Positions 7,166 through 16,543 of a DNA stretch of 44,773 bases are shown one piece after another. Source of the DNA: Bacteroidota bacterium (GTDB taxonomy: Bacteria; Bacteroidota; Bacteroidia; Chitinophagales; Chitinophagaceae). Made by a program: the position numbers and the translations under genes. Position 1 is the stretch's first letter, and each line of letters opens with the position of its first letter. Location: assembly GCA_023429825.1 (NCBI GenBank), contig JAEZDC010000057.1, positions 1 to 44,773 of the forward strand, read 5' to 3'. The notes beneath the pieces are model-generated. The model searched no databases and was not told where the DNA came from. It saw only the letters and a list, made by a program, of their open reading frames with translations.

Positions 7166-7687
7166 TTATTGCTTTGCACCAAGCCTCAACTGCATAATAT
7201 AATCTTCCTGCACCACGCCATTACCAATATCTACATCTTCTTCAGCGATTACTTTAAAGCCCATCTTCTCATAAAAACCTTTCGCCGGGTTGAACCTGTT
7301 CACGTTCAGAATAAGTTCTGTGGCGCCTGCAGCTCTGGATATCTCTACACAATGAAGGATCAGGGCTTTTCCTGCACCTGTTTTTTGAACACCTGGTAAT
7401 ACATATAATTTATGAAGTTTATAAACGGAAGGTTTTATTTCGCTGATGCCGGCAAAACCAACGGGATCATTATGATGCTCTGCAATAAAAAATGAATGCC
7501 CATCATTGAATTGTTTTTCTAACGCCTCAACAGAATAGAAATGTTGCAGCATGTAATACAATGCTTCTTTCGATAAAATACTGGCATAAGCTATAGGCCA
7601 TGTAGTATAAGCTATATCACGAATAATATAAATGTCATTCAAGGTTGCTTTGCGGATTGACAGCCCGGAGTGTAGTTGTTGATTCAT
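7166..7687 (-). CDS. GNAT family N-acetyltransferase
   Basis: The 173-residue protein has the GNAT order: LSIRKATLNDIYIIRDI at the N-terminus, FFIAEHHNDPVGFAGIS as strands 2-4, LYVLPGVQKTGAGKALI as the acetyl-CoA loop (Q/R-x-x-G-x-G/A, here QKTGAG), and NRFNPAKGFYEKMGFKVIAEE as the end of the fold. The acceptor cannot be deduced. Its start lies 53 bases inside the end of the upstream PrsW-like gene, so the two are probably translated from one message; a later start is possible but would remove the first conserved strand. Confidence 0.85.
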   Translation of the reverse strand: MNQQLHSGLSIRKATLNDIYIIRDIAYTTWPIAYASILSKEALYYMLQHFYSVEALEKQFNDGHSFFIAEHHNDPVGFAGISEIKPSVYKLHKLYVLPGVQKTGAGKALILHCVEISRAAGATELILNVNRFNPAKGFYEKMGFKVIAEEDVDIGNGVVQEDYIMQLRLGAKQ

Positions 7688-8396
7688 GAATGATCTTGGA
7701 AAGTTTTGATTGCTGCTTAATGGCTTTCAAAGATAGTTTCACCGCAACATAATAGGAAAATAAAGCACCGGTGATCAACAGCCCGCCTGAGATATATTTC
7801 GTTACACTGCTGGTTTCCGCCAGGAAAAGACAAGTGTCATAAATGCCGTGAAAGAGTATTGCTATTAAAAGACCTCGAAACAAATACGTTCTTCGCTTTA
7901 ATAAATTGAATTTAGCCATACCTGCATAATAGCCCATCAAAACTGCAAAAGCAGCGTGAGCCGGTACAGAAAGAAACATTCGCATGATAGCAGTTGAAGC
8001 ACCATGTAAATACACATACCCTACATTTTCTATAGTAGCGAATCCCATACTGATAAACACGCTATATACGATTCCATCAAGTGGTTCATCGAATGACTTA
8101 AGTGGAAAGGCAACCTTTTTTAGAACGAAGAATTTCAATCCTTCTTCACATAACGCGATCACTGCAAAAGATTGTACAATTACATGAATAGTAGGTGTGG
8201 CATTTATATCTCTTAAATAAAGTGATACAGTTTTAGAAAGCCAGGTTTCCAAAAATATACATGGAACCGCGATTGCTACACCTAGAAAAAAGCAAAGCAG
8301 CAATAAACCTAGTGGTTCCCTGCTGTAACGGTCTCTCAAGTAAATGAATAGACAGATGAGTATTCCCGGCAAAATGGATAGGAAGAGCAGGTCCAT
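7635..8396 (-). CDS. PrsW family intramembrane metalloprotease
   Basis: This 253-residue membrane protein has about seven hydrophobic segments and the PrsW features: the metal-site EE in CEEGLKFFVLK, DGIVYSVFISMGFATIENVGYV, the conserved His of AHAAFAVLMGYYAG, and FHGIYD. In Bacillus, PrsW cleaves an anti-sigma factor; family members in other phyla have unknown substrates, and no anti-sigma gene is adjacent here. The gene begins 74 bases after valS on the same strand and overlaps the following GNAT gene. Confidence 0.87.
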   Translation of the reverse strand: MDLLFLSILPGILICLFIYLRDRYSREPLGLLLLCFFLGVAIAVPCIFLETWLSKTVSLYLRDINATPTIHVIVQSFAVIALCEEGLKFFVLKKVAFPLKSFDEPLDGIVYSVFISMGFATIENVGYVYLHGASTAIMRMFLSVPAHAAFAVLMGYYAGMAKFNLLKRRTYLFRGLLIAILFHGIYDTCLFLAETSSVTKYISGGLLITGALFSYYVAVKLSLKAIKQQSKLSKIIHESTTTLRAVNPQSNLE

Positions 8397-8469
8397 GAGA
8401 GGATATAAGAGAAAACAATGCCAAGCTAATTAGCGAATTAGCAGATTAGCAAATGAGGGAAAGAGGGAA

Positions 8470-11085
8470 TTACATGTTCGCTAAACTTTCCTCAATTGTC
8501 TTGATACGGGCTTCAGCATCAGCCTGTTTTTTACGCTCAAGGTCAACTACTTCAGGTTTGGCGTTTTGTACAAAGCGTTCGTTGCTGAGCTTTTTTATTA
8601 CACTGCTGAGAAAGTTCTTTTGGTATTCAAGGTCTTTTTGTAACTCATCTTTCAATGCGGAAGTATCTAATTGTTTTTCCGTTTCGATAAAAAATTTGTC
8701 TTTCTCTACTGCAATGACTATCGAATTTGTAATTGGTTCACTTGTATATAATATACTTGCATTCACCTGCTTGCCAAGAATGTTTTCAATGGCTCTAAAC
8801 TGGGCATTGTTGCTGCTCTGGATGTGCAGTTTTACCTGGTCTTTTGGTTTTAGTTGGTTTTTTGCTCTTGCTTCCCTGATAGAAGTGATAACGTTCTTCA
8901 ACAATTCACCTTCGGATAAAACAGCTTTATCAGGAGTGGTGAGTTTGGAATATTGCTTAACACATAGATCATCCTTTTGTTCTTTGATCAAATGGTAAAG
9001 CTCTTCAGAAATAAATGGCATGTAAGGATGCACCAATTGCATCAGTTGCTCAAAGAATTCAACTGTTTTATTGTATACCGCAGACTCGATCGGTTGTTCG
9101 AAACCCGGCTTCACCCATTCAAGATACCAGCTACAGAAATCATCCCATATGAGAGAGTAAATTGTTTTAAGCGCTTCGCTCAACCTGAATTGATTCATTA
9201 GTAAATCTACTTCTGCTCTTGCTTCGTTAAGCCTGTTCTCAAACCAGTTTACCGCAAAGTTTCCTATTGAATTATTAAGACTAACTGCTAGCTTTTTTCC
9301 TTCCCACATTTTGATCAGCTTCAAGGCATTCCACATTTTATTGTTGAAGTTGCGGCCTTGCTCTAAACTAGCTTCATCAAATAAAAGATCGTTGCCCGCA
9401 GGAGAGGAGATCATGATTCCGAACCGAACCGCATCCGCTCCATATTTATCTATCAGATCAAGCAGATCAGGAGAATTCCCAAGGCTCTTACTCATCTTCC
9501 TGCCTTGCTTGTCTCTTACCATTCCCGTGAAGTACACGTCTTTGAATGGTTTTACATTTCTATACTGCATACCAGCCATCACCATTCTTGCAACCCAAAA
9601 GAAAATAATATCCTGCCCTGTTACTAAAACAGAAGTAGGATAGTAGTAATTAATCTCTTTATTATCCGGCTCATTAATACCATTGAATACTTCTATTGGC
9701 CACAACCAGGAAGAGAACCATGTGTCCAATACATCTTCATCCTGTTTTAACTGCGCATTGCTTATTGAGTATTGAGCATTGAACATTTCTTTAGCTTCAA
9801 CTTCATTCTCTGCCACCACGAAATTTCCTTTGTCATCATACCACGCAGGAATTCTTTGTCCCCACCAAAGCTGGCGGGAGATGCACCAGTCTTTTACATT
9901 CTCTAACCAATATTTATAAGTAGCCAGGAATTTATCACCCGGATGAATTTGTATCCTTCCTTCCGTCACTTCTTTCAATGCAGGCTCTGCGAGTTCTTTC
10001 ATCTTCACAAACCACTGGGTAGATATTCTTGGTTCTACTACTGCATTTGTTCTTTGAGAAAAACCAAGACGAGTAGTGTATTCTTCTTCTTTAGCCATTA
10101 AACCATCAGCAGCTAATTGTTCAACCGCTTTCTTTCTTGCTTCAAACCTGTCTAAGCCAATAAACACTTCGGCGGCTTCGCTGAGTGTGCCGTCTTCATT
10201 TAAAGTATCAACGATCTGGAGGTTGTGTTTCAATCCTAAGTTATAGTCGTTGATGTCATGTGCAGGCGTAACTTTTAAAGCGCCTGTTCCGAATTCTTTA
10301 TCTACGTATTCATCAAAGATGATTGGCACTTTTCGGTTCACTAGCGGAACGATCGCTTGTTTTCCTTTTAAATGAGAATATCGTTCATCTGTTGGATTAA
10401 CGCAGATAGCAGTGTCGCCCATTATTGTTTCAGGGCGTTGTGTTGCAATAATGATGTATTCATCGCTATCAACGATCTTATATTTTACATGATAAAGTTT
10501 TCCCTGTATCTCTTTGTATTCAACTTCCTCATCACTTAATGCAGTTTTTGCAGAAGGATCCCAATTGATCATTCTGGCACCGCGATAGATCAATCCTTTT
10601 TTGTATAGATCGATGAATACTTTGATCACTGCTTTGTAATAGTGATCATCCATAGTGAAGTTGGTGCGATCCCAATCCACACTACAGCCTAATCTTTCAA
10701 TCTGGTTATAAATAATACCGCCGTACTTGTCTTTCCATTCAAATGCATATTTCAGAAACTCGTCACGACTGAGCTTGTTTTTATCAATCCCTTTTTCCTT
10801 CAGCATTTGTACAACCTTCGCTTCAGTCGCAATAGATGCATGGTCACTACCGGGAACCCAACAGGCATTGAAGCCACTCATCCTAGCTTTTCTTACTAGA
10901 ATATCCTGCACCGTTTCATTGAGTGTATGCCCCATGTGCAACACACCGGTAACATTAGGCGGGGGAATAACGACAGTAAAAGGCTTCCTGTTATCGGGGA
11001 TGCTTTTGAAATAATTCTTGCTCAGCCAATGTTTATACCATTTGCTCTCAACTTCTGCCGGGATGTAGTTTTTACTTAATTCCAT
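8470..11085 (-). CDS. valS: valine--tRNA ligase
   Basis: The 871-residue protein is a full-length class Ia synthetase. It has the HIGH motif as HMGH in PPNVTGVLHMGHTLN near residues 38-52, an editing domain (QRPETIMGDTA and TPAHDINDYNLG), KMSKS in RKMSKSLGNSPDLLDL, the WWGQRIPAWY block, and a C-terminal coiled-coil tRNA arm ending in ...RKKQADAEARIKTIEESLANM. It charges tRNA-Val and removes misactivated threonine. No T-box or other leader structure was visible upstream. PrsW-like and GNAT genes follow on the same strand. Confidence 0.97.
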   Translation of the reverse strand: MELSKNYIPAEVESKWYKHWLSKNYFKSIPDNRKPFTVVIPPPNVTGVLHMGHTLNETVQDILVRKARMSGFNACWVPGSDHASIATEAKVVQMLKEKGIDKNKLSRDEFLKYAFEWKDKYGGIIYNQIERLGCSVDWDRTNFTMDDHYYKAVIKVFIDLYKKGLIYRGARMINWDPSAKTALSDEEVEYKEIQGKLYHVKYKIVDSDEYIIIATQRPETIMGDTAICVNPTDERYSHLKGKQAIVPLVNRKVPIIFDEYVDKEFGTGALKVTPAHDINDYNLGLKHNLQIVDTLNEDGTLSEAAEVFIGLDRFEARKKAVEQLAADGLMAKEEEYTTRLGFSQRTNAVVEPRISTQWFVKMKELAEPALKEVTEGRIQIHPGDKFLATYKYWLENVKDWCISRQLWWGQRIPAWYDDKGNFVVAENEVEAKEMFNAQYSISNAQLKQDEDVLDTWFSSWLWPIEVFNGINEPDNKEINYYYPTSVLVTGQDIIFFWVARMVMAGMQYRNVKPFKDVYFTGMVRDKQGRKMSKSLGNSPDLLDLIDKYGADAVRFGIMISSPAGNDLLFDEASLEQGRNFNNKMWNALKLIKMWEGKKLAVSLNNSIGNFAVNWFENRLNEARAEVDLLMNQFRLSEALKTIYSLIWDDFCSWYLEWVKPGFEQPIESAVYNKTVEFFEQLMQLVHPYMPFISEELYHLIKEQKDDLCVKQYSKLTTPDKAVLSEGELLKNVITSIREARAKNQLKPKDQVKLHIQSSNNAQFRAIENILGKQVNASILYTSEPITNSIVIAVEKDKFFIETEKQLDTSALKDELQKDLEYQKNFLSSVIKKLSNERFVQNAKPEVVDLERKKQADAEARIKTIEESLANM

Positions 11086-11240
11086 ATTGCCATTAAAATT
11101 CCTGTGATTTCGGGGAAACTACAGCCTGGTGCATATAGCCTCCCGCCTCAAACGGAGGGCTGCAAATCTACATAAATGCTGGTGAGGAGGAGCAGGATTT
11201 GTAGGAGAATGAGAGCCTGTCGCCAATAGATCGGAACGAC

Positions 11241-11295
11241 AAAAGGATTGCGACGCAACAGGCGACGCCACGAAGTGATGTAGCTGGTATTAAAA
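11241..11295 (+). repeat. copy A of the dispersed intergenic repeat
   Basis: It contains the core TGCGACGCAACA followed by GGCGACGCCA and ends with GTAGCTGGTATTAAAA. The core is shared with the copies at 44150-44220 and 16544-16600, and GGCGAYGCCA with the copy at 41459-41520. It lies between valS and the small membrane protein gene. Confidence 0.65.
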
Positions 11296-11320
11296 AAAGA
11301 AAAGGAGTATGTATAAAGGC

Positions 11321-11437
11321 TCAGGCTGCCTTCCATTGAATGTATGATACTAAGGCAATAGCGGCGAACACAATGGCTACAATAACAAGGTTTCGCAAAG
11401 ACTCGTTGTCGATTTCGAAGCGGGAAGTTCTTTCCAT
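11321..11437 (-). CDS. 38-residue single-pass membrane protein
   Basis: Reading the minus strand from the ATG at 11437 gives MERTSRFEIDNESLRNLVIV followed by AIVFAAIALVSYIQWKAA and a TGA. The first 16 residues are charged and polar; residues 17-33 form one hydrophobic helix; the end is short and basic. This charged-head, single-helix, Trp/Lys-tail pattern is typical of real small membrane proteins, and the gene lies alone in a 520-base gap between valS and the exonuclease gene. No function can be assigned. No good Shine-Dalgarno is visible, which is normal here. Confidence 0.6.
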   Translation of the reverse strand: MERTSRFEIDNESLRNLVIVAIVFAAIALVSYIQWKAA

Positions 11438-11498
11438 GGTTCTGCTTTTTACAGGTGATAAAAACAGCCTCCAGAGGATAAAGGATAGAATTTAAAGG

Positions 11499-11541
11499 TT
11501 AGAATCCATGCGCTTGCCCAAAAAGTTTATCAGGATTCTAA
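11499..11541. repeat. 9-bp inverted repeat upstream of the exonuclease gene
   Basis: TTAGAATCC at 11499-11507 and GGATTCTAA at 11533-11541 are perfect inverted arms separated by 25 bases, 65 bases before the next start codon. No T-tract follows on the plus strand. It could be a protein-binding site or a loose RNA hairpin. Confidence 0.5.
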
Positions 11542-11605
11542 AGATAAGTTTCACATTATAAAAAACAAAATATTAGGGCAGATATTTTTTATTTAGTTTG
11601 CCACC

Positions 11606-12919
11606 ATGTATGCGATCGTGGATATAGAGACGACGGGCAGCCATGCAAGCGACAATGGTATTACCGAGATCGCAATTGTGCTGCATAACGGTAAAGAGGT
11701 GGAAGGAAAATATTCTACGCTGATTAATCCGCAGACTGTCATTCCTTCATTCGTTTCTTCACTCACGGGTATTTACAATTATATGGTGGCTGATGCGCCA
11801 TTGTTTGGAGATGTGGCATCTAATATTCACTCGTTACTTAAAGACAGGATATTCATTGCACATAATGTAAATTTTGATTATAGTTTCTTGCGAGCTTCTT
11901 TTAAAGAACACGGAATTGAGTGGCAGGCAAAAAAACTGTGTACGATACGTTTATCGAAAAAGGCTTTTCCGGGACTGAAGAAATATGGATTAGGAAGTTT
12001 GTGTGATCATTTTGGAATCATCAATAGCGATAGGCACAGAGCAGGTGGCGATGCGGAAGCAACAGCTACACTTTTTGAAAAGATATTAGAGAAAGGCGGT
12101 GAGCAGTTAATAAAAGATTTTCTGAAGAAAGAGAACAGGCAACAGATCATCCCTGTGAATTTACCTGAAGAGCAGATCAAAACTTTACCATACGAGCCCG
12201 GAGTGTATTACTTTCATGATGCAAAAGGGAAAGTGATCTATGTAGGAAAAGCTAAATGCCTGAAGCAAAGAGTCGTGAGCCATTTTACCGGATTGGATAC
12301 GGGTAAGAAAAGACAAGCCTTATTAAAGGATGTGCACTCCATAACATTTACTACTACTCCAACAGAATTTACGGCAGCGATCTTAGAGAGTGTTGAGATT
12401 AAAAGACTATGGCCAAAGTGGAACATTAGTCAGAAACGATTTGAACAACTCTGGGGGATTTATTTATTTGAAGACGCAAGAGGCTATTTGCGGTTAGCTA
12501 TTGATAAAAAGAGAAAATATCTTGAGCCGGTTGCATGTTTTGCATTAAGAGCAGATGCACACAATACATTATGGCAATTGGTAAAACAGTTTGATCTGCA
12601 TGCAGGACTGTGTTTTCTGGATAAAACGATAATGAATACCGATCTTCCTGATATTTCAATTTATAATACCTCCGTTCGGCTTGCAATTGATTATATGCAG
12701 CAGCAAAAGAAAACTTTTATTATTAAAGAAAAAGAAAGTTTTGTATTGGTGGAAGATGGGAAATTCTATGGCATGGGCGTAATGAAAAAGTTGAAAGAGA
12801 TGCAATTGGAAAAGTTGAAGAAACACCTTACACCTTACCCTGAGAATGAAGTGATCAAGAGTATAATCAGACAGTATGTGGAAAAATATCCTTCGAAAGT
12901 AATGAGACTTGATGCTTAA
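11606..12919 (+). CDS. DEDDh exonuclease fused to a UvrC-type GIY-YIG domain
   Basis: The 437-residue protein has two nuclease domains. Residues 1-160 are a DnaQ/epsilon-like 3'-5' exonuclease with D6 and E8 (DIETTG), D91 (AHNVNFDYSFL) and H144/D149 (HRAGGDAEAT), so all five DEDDh positions are present. Residues about 195-280 are a GIY-YIG domain (EPGVYYFHDAKGKVIYVGKA) like the N-terminus of UvrC and the Cho nuclease. The C-terminal 150 residues match no domain I recognise. It has no UvrB-binding or helix-hairpin-helix region, so it is not UvrC itself. Similar fusions are known in Bacteroidota and mycobacteria; a DNA repair role is inferred. tex follows at about 97 bases. Confidence 0.9.
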   Translation: MYAIVDIETTGSHASDNGITEIAIVLHNGKEVEGKYSTLINPQTVIPSFVSSLTGIYNYMVADAPLFGDVASNIHSLLKDRIFIAHNVNFDYSFLRASFKEHGIEWQAKKLCTIRLSKKAFPGLKKYGLGSLCDHFGIINSDRHRAGGDAEATATLFEKILEKGGEQLIKDFLKKENRQQIIPVNLPEEQIKTLPYEPGVYYFHDAKGKVIYVGKAKCLKQRVVSHFTGLDTGKKRQALLKDVHSITFTTTPTEFTAAILESVEIKRLWPKWNISQKRFEQLWGIYLFEDARGYLRLAIDKKRKYLEPVACFALRADAHNTLWQLVKQFDLHAGLCFLDKTIMNTDLPDISIYNTSVRLAIDYMQQQKKTFIIKEKESFVLVEDGKFYGMGVMKKLKEMQLEKLKKHLTPYPENEVIKSIIRQYVEKYPSKVMRLDA

Positions 12920-13015
12920 CTAATTAAGGCGTATCAAGACTAGATCTTGCTTATTCAATTTTTTCTTTACCTCAGCACCAGCTACATTCGCAGCCCTCTA
13001 AATTTCTTTTATTCT

Positions 13016-15247
13016 ATGATCGAATTTTCTCAACAGGTTGCAGTTAAACTCAATATCCGGAAACAACAAGCAGAAGCAGTATTGGAATTGCTCGCTGAAG
13101 GTGCGACAATACCTTTTATTGCACGTTATCGTAAGGACAGAACAGGTGCTTTAGATGAAGTGCAGATACAACAAATTCAGGAGGAGGCGAAAGCTTTGAA
13201 GGAATTTACTGAACGAAAGGCTTTTATTGAAAAGACGATCACTGAGCAGGAGAAGATGACTGAAGCGCTCCAGGAAAAGTTGAATAAGGCAACCACTATC
13301 GCTGAGCTCGAAGATATTTATCTGCCATATAAGCCTAAGCGTAAAACAAAAGCACAAACTGCTAAGGAAAATGGTTTGGAGCCTTTAGCAACTACAATAC
13401 TCGAACAAAAGGAAATTGAGTTAACTACAGAAGCTGAAAAATATATCAATGAAAAGGTAAAGTCTGCTGATGAAGCTTTGCAGGGTGCAAGAGATATCGT
13501 CGCAGAGATGGTTAATGAGAATGCAGAAGTCAGATCCAAGCTAAGAAAGTTATTTGAAGATACAGCTACATTGCAAAGTAAAGTCCTCGGCGACAAAGAA
13601 CAGGAAGGTATCAAGTACAAAGATTATTTTGATTTCAGTGAGCCGATCCACAAAATTCCTTCTCACCGCATACTTGCTGTAATGCGTGGTTTCTTAGAAG
13701 GTTTTTTAAGGATGAATATAGCACCTGTTGAAGAAGATGCTCTATACCTTCCTGAGCAGATGTATATCAAAGGTCAGAATGCCAGCACAGATCAAATCAG
13801 GAAAGCGATTAAAGATGCGTACAGAAGATTATTGCAGCCGAGCTTAGAATCTGAATTCAGAACTGCATTGAAAACAAAGGCTGATGAAGAAGCTATAAAT
13901 GTTTTTGCTGAAAATTTAAGGCAGCTATTGTTGAGTTCTCCTCTTGGAAGTAAACGAGTGTTAGCAATAGATCCTGGTTACAGAACCGGATGCAAAGTGG
14001 TTTGTTTGGATGAGAAAGGAGAATTACTCCATACAGATCTTTTTTATGTACATGAAGGCAACAAGCAATCTGAAGCTGAACATATCGTTAAGAACCTTGT
14101 AACCAAATACAACATAGAAGTCTTCGCCATCGGAGATGGAACTGCAGGAAGAGAGACTGAGCAGTTCATTAAAAAACTTAACCTCGGATTACCAGTGTTT
14201 CTAGTTAACGAGGATGGTGCTTCAGTGTACTCTGCATCAGAAACGGCAAGAGAAGAATTTCCTGATAAAGATGTTACTGTAAGAGGCGCTGTGAGTATCG
14301 GCAGAAGACTGATGGATCCATTAGCTGAATTAGTGAAGATCGACCCTAAGAGCATTGGTGTTGGACAATACCAGCACGACGTAAATCAATTCAGATTAAA
14401 AGAAAAGCTCGATGCAACTGTAGTAAGTTGTGTAAACCAGGTAGGTGTGAATTTAAATACTGCGAGTAAGCATTTATTAAGTTATGTGAGTGGTATTGGG
14501 AATACACTCGCAGAAAATATTATTAAGTATAGGAGTGAGATTGGAAAATTCAATGAGCGTAAACAATTATTGAAAGTTCCAAGATTGGGTGATAAGGCTT
14601 TTGAACAATGCGCAGGATTTCTTCGTATAAAAGACGGTAAAGATCCACTAGATAAAAGTGCTGTGCATCCTGAAGCGTATGAACTAGTTCAAAAGATTGC
14701 GGCAGATAACAATGTTAAGCTGGAAGAACTCATCGGAAATGAAAAGCTCATCAATTCAATAGAACATAAAAAATATATCTCAGAAAAATTCGGCGAACAT
14801 ACAATCAAAGATGTGTTGAATGAATTAAAGAAGCCCGGTCTGGATCCCCGATCTGAAGCCCAGCTTTTTGAGTTTGCCAACATCTATAAAATAGAAGATG
14901 TACAGGTGGGAATGGTGGTGCCGGGTGTAGTTACAAATATCACACGCTTTGGTGCATTTATAGATATTGGTGTAAAGCAGGATGGACTGGTGCATGTGAG
15001 CGAAATCGCTCATCAATATATTTCAGATCCGGGTGAAGCATTGAAACTAAATCAACAGGTGCAGGTGAAAGTTTTAGAAGTTGATATTGCACGAAAGCGA
15101 ATTGCGTTGTCGATGAAGCAAACACAGGAAGCGCCGGCGAGAGCAAGGAGAGCGGAGCAGGGAGGCGGAAGAAATAGGCCTATTCAAAAAGAACCTGCAA
15201 CAATGGATGATGCATTGGCAGCGCTGAAGAATAAATTCAAAAGATGA
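13016..15247 (+). CDS. tex: Tex-like RNA-binding transcription accessory protein
   Basis: The 743-residue protein has the complete Tex order: an N-terminal helical domain (EGATIPFIARYRKDRTGALD near residues 27-46), a YqgF/RNase H-like domain (RVLAIDPGYRTGCKVVCLDE, and AIGDGTAGRETE), a helix-hairpin-helix pair (LNTASKHLLSYVSGIGNTLA), and a C-terminal S1 domain (GVVTNITRFGAFIDIGVKQD). Tex is a cytoplasmic nucleic-acid-binding protein related to eukaryotic Spt6. I use the ATG at 13016 because IEFSQQVAVKLN is the normal family start; an upstream in-frame TTG would add 23 odd residues. Its stop abuts the stop of hemL on the other strand. Confidence 0.95.
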   Translation: MIEFSQQVAVKLNIRKQQAEAVLELLAEGATIPFIARYRKDRTGALDEVQIQQIQEEAKALKEFTERKAFIEKTITEQEKMTEALQEKLNKATTIAELEDIYLPYKPKRKTKAQTAKENGLEPLATTILEQKEIELTTEAEKYINEKVKSADEALQGARDIVAEMVNENAEVRSKLRKLFEDTATLQSKVLGDKEQEGIKYKDYFDFSEPIHKIPSHRILAVMRGFLEGFLRMNIAPVEEDALYLPEQMYIKGQNASTDQIRKAIKDAYRRLLQPSLESEFRTALKTKADEEAINVFAENLRQLLLSSPLGSKRVLAIDPGYRTGCKVVCLDEKGELLHTDLFYVHEGNKQSEAEHIVKNLVTKYNIEVFAIGDGTAGRETEQFIKKLNLGLPVFLVNEDGASVYSASETAREEFPDKDVTVRGAVSIGRRLMDPLAELVKIDPKSIGVGQYQHDVNQFRLKEKLDATVVSCVNQVGVNLNTASKHLLSYVSGIGNTLAENIIKYRSEIGKFNERKQLLKVPRLGDKAFEQCAGFLRIKDGKDPLDKSAVHPEAYELVQKIAADNNVKLEELIGNEKLINSIEHKKYISEKFGEHTIKDVLNELKKPGLDPRSEAQLFEFANIYKIEDVQVGMVVPGVVTNITRFGAFIDIGVKQDGLVHVSEIAHQYISDPGEALKLNQQVQVKVLEVDIARKRIALSMKQTQEAPARARRAEQGGGRNRPIQKEPATMDDALAALKNKFKR

Positions 15248-16534
15248 TCACAGGATTTTCCTCAACGATCTTTCAGTAGCTGCAATTGTTTTATCAAGAT
15301 CATAATAGCTCAACGCATTACTCAGGAACCATGTTTCATATGCAGAAGGTGGAAGATACACGCCTTCCTCTAGCATTGCATGGAAAAATTTATTGAACAA
15401 TGCATTGTTTGCTGAAGCCGCTGAAGCGAAATCTTTCACCGGCTTATCATTAAAATGAACAGAGATCATCGAGCCAAGATGATTGATCACAAATGGTGTT
15501 TTTGCTTTTTCCAAAGCATCCTTTAACCCTTTGTGTAAATAATTTCCTTTTTCTTCCAGATCACTATAAACAGAAGGATTATTTTTTAAATGGGTAAGCA
15601 AAGTATAGCCAGCTATCATCGCCAATGGATTTCCGCTTAACGTTCCAGCCTGGTAAACATTTCCAAGCGGAGCAATATGTTTCATAATCTCTAACTTACC
15701 ACCGAATGCACCGACAGGCATTCCTGCGCCAATCACTTTTCCATACGTAACAAGGTCGGCATCGATATTCAGTCTCTCTTGTGCACCTCCTTGAGCTAAA
15801 CGGAAACCCGTCATTACCTCATCGAAAATGAAAATGATATTTTCTTCTGTGCAGAGTTTTCTTAATCCTTCCAAAAAACCTTCTTTGGGAATGATACAAC
15901 CCATGTTACCGGCAACAGGTTCAATTATTATTGCTGCAATCTCATTTTTATTTTCAGCAACAATTTGCTTCACTGCTTCTAAATCATTGTATGCTGCAGT
16001 GAATGTATCTTGTGATACACCTGCAGTAACACCGGGAACAGTTTGAATATTGAATGTAGCCACACCACTTCCGGCTTTCACTAAAAAACTATCTGCATGT
16101 CCATGATAGCAACCTTCAAACTTGATGATCTTATTCCTCCCCGTGTAACCTCTTGCTAAACGAATCGCACTCATACACGCTTCTGTACCACTGCTCACCA
16201 TTCGTATCAAATCAACATTTGGTACCATGCTTTTTGCTAACTCAGCCATTTCGATTTCCAGTTCAGTAGGTGCACCAAAGGAAGTCGAATCAACAGCTTT
16301 GTTTTGTATAGCTTCCACCACAGGTTCAAACGCATGACCCATGATCATTGGCCCCCATGAATTGATGTAGTCGATGTACCTATTCCCATCCGCATCAAAC
16401 AAATATGCACCCTTCGCATTCTTCATAAAGATGGGCGTGCCACCTACACTCTTAAATGCTCTTACAGGAGAGTTCACACCACCGGGAATACTTTGTTGTG
16501 CCCGTTCAAATAGTTCAATGCTCTTATTGATCAT
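15248..16534 (-). CDS. hemL: glutamate-1-semialdehyde 2,1-aminomutase
   Basis: This 428-residue fold-type I PLP enzyme converts glutamate-1-semialdehyde to 5-aminolevulinate. Seen in the sequence are SIPGGVNSPVRAF, SSGTEACMSAIRLARGYTGR, EGCYHGHADSFLVKAGSG, and the PLP lysine in VTYGKVIGAGMPVGAFGG. It is the last gene of the leftward hem series; an 81-base gap separates it from hemB and that gap is filled by a copy of the dispersed repeat. The gene ends base to base against tex (TGA|TCA), leaving no space for a terminator. Confidence 0.97.
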   Translation of the reverse strand: MINKSIELFERAQQSIPGGVNSPVRAFKSVGGTPIFMKNAKGAYLFDADGNRYIDYINSWGPMIMGHAFEPVVEAIQNKAVDSTSFGAPTELEIEMAELAKSMVPNVDLIRMVSSGTEACMSAIRLARGYTGRNKIIKFEGCYHGHADSFLVKAGSGVATFNIQTVPGVTAGVSQDTFTAAYNDLEAVKQIVAENKNEIAAIIIEPVAGNMGCIIPKEGFLEGLRKLCTEENIIFIFDEVMTGFRLAQGGAQERLNIDADLVTYGKVIGAGMPVGAFGGKLEIMKHIAPLGNVYQAGTLSGNPLAMIAGYTLLTHLKNNPSVYSDLEEKGNYLHKGLKDALEKAKTPFVINHLGSMISVHFNDKPVKDFASAASANNALFNKFFHAMLEEGVYLPPSAYETWFLSNALSYYDLDKTIAATERSLRKIL

Positions 16535-16543
16535 GGAAGTTTT

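Noticed and set aside
8453..8998. 181-codon plus-strand frame antisense to the end of valS
   Set aside because: It is a shadow of the strongly conserved valS coding sequence; its product is Ser/Phe/Leu-rich with no domain, as expected from antisense reading.
11148..11336. 62-codon minus-strand frame between valS and the exonuclease gene
   Set aside because: It reads through dispersed repeat copy A and shows no conserved or membrane-protein pattern; the 38-residue frame at 11321-11437 is the better candidate there.
11578..11605. TTAGTTTG just before the exonuclease start as a -7 element
   Set aside because: It mismatches the consensus at the essential second base and lies only a few bases from the ATG, with no -33 element.
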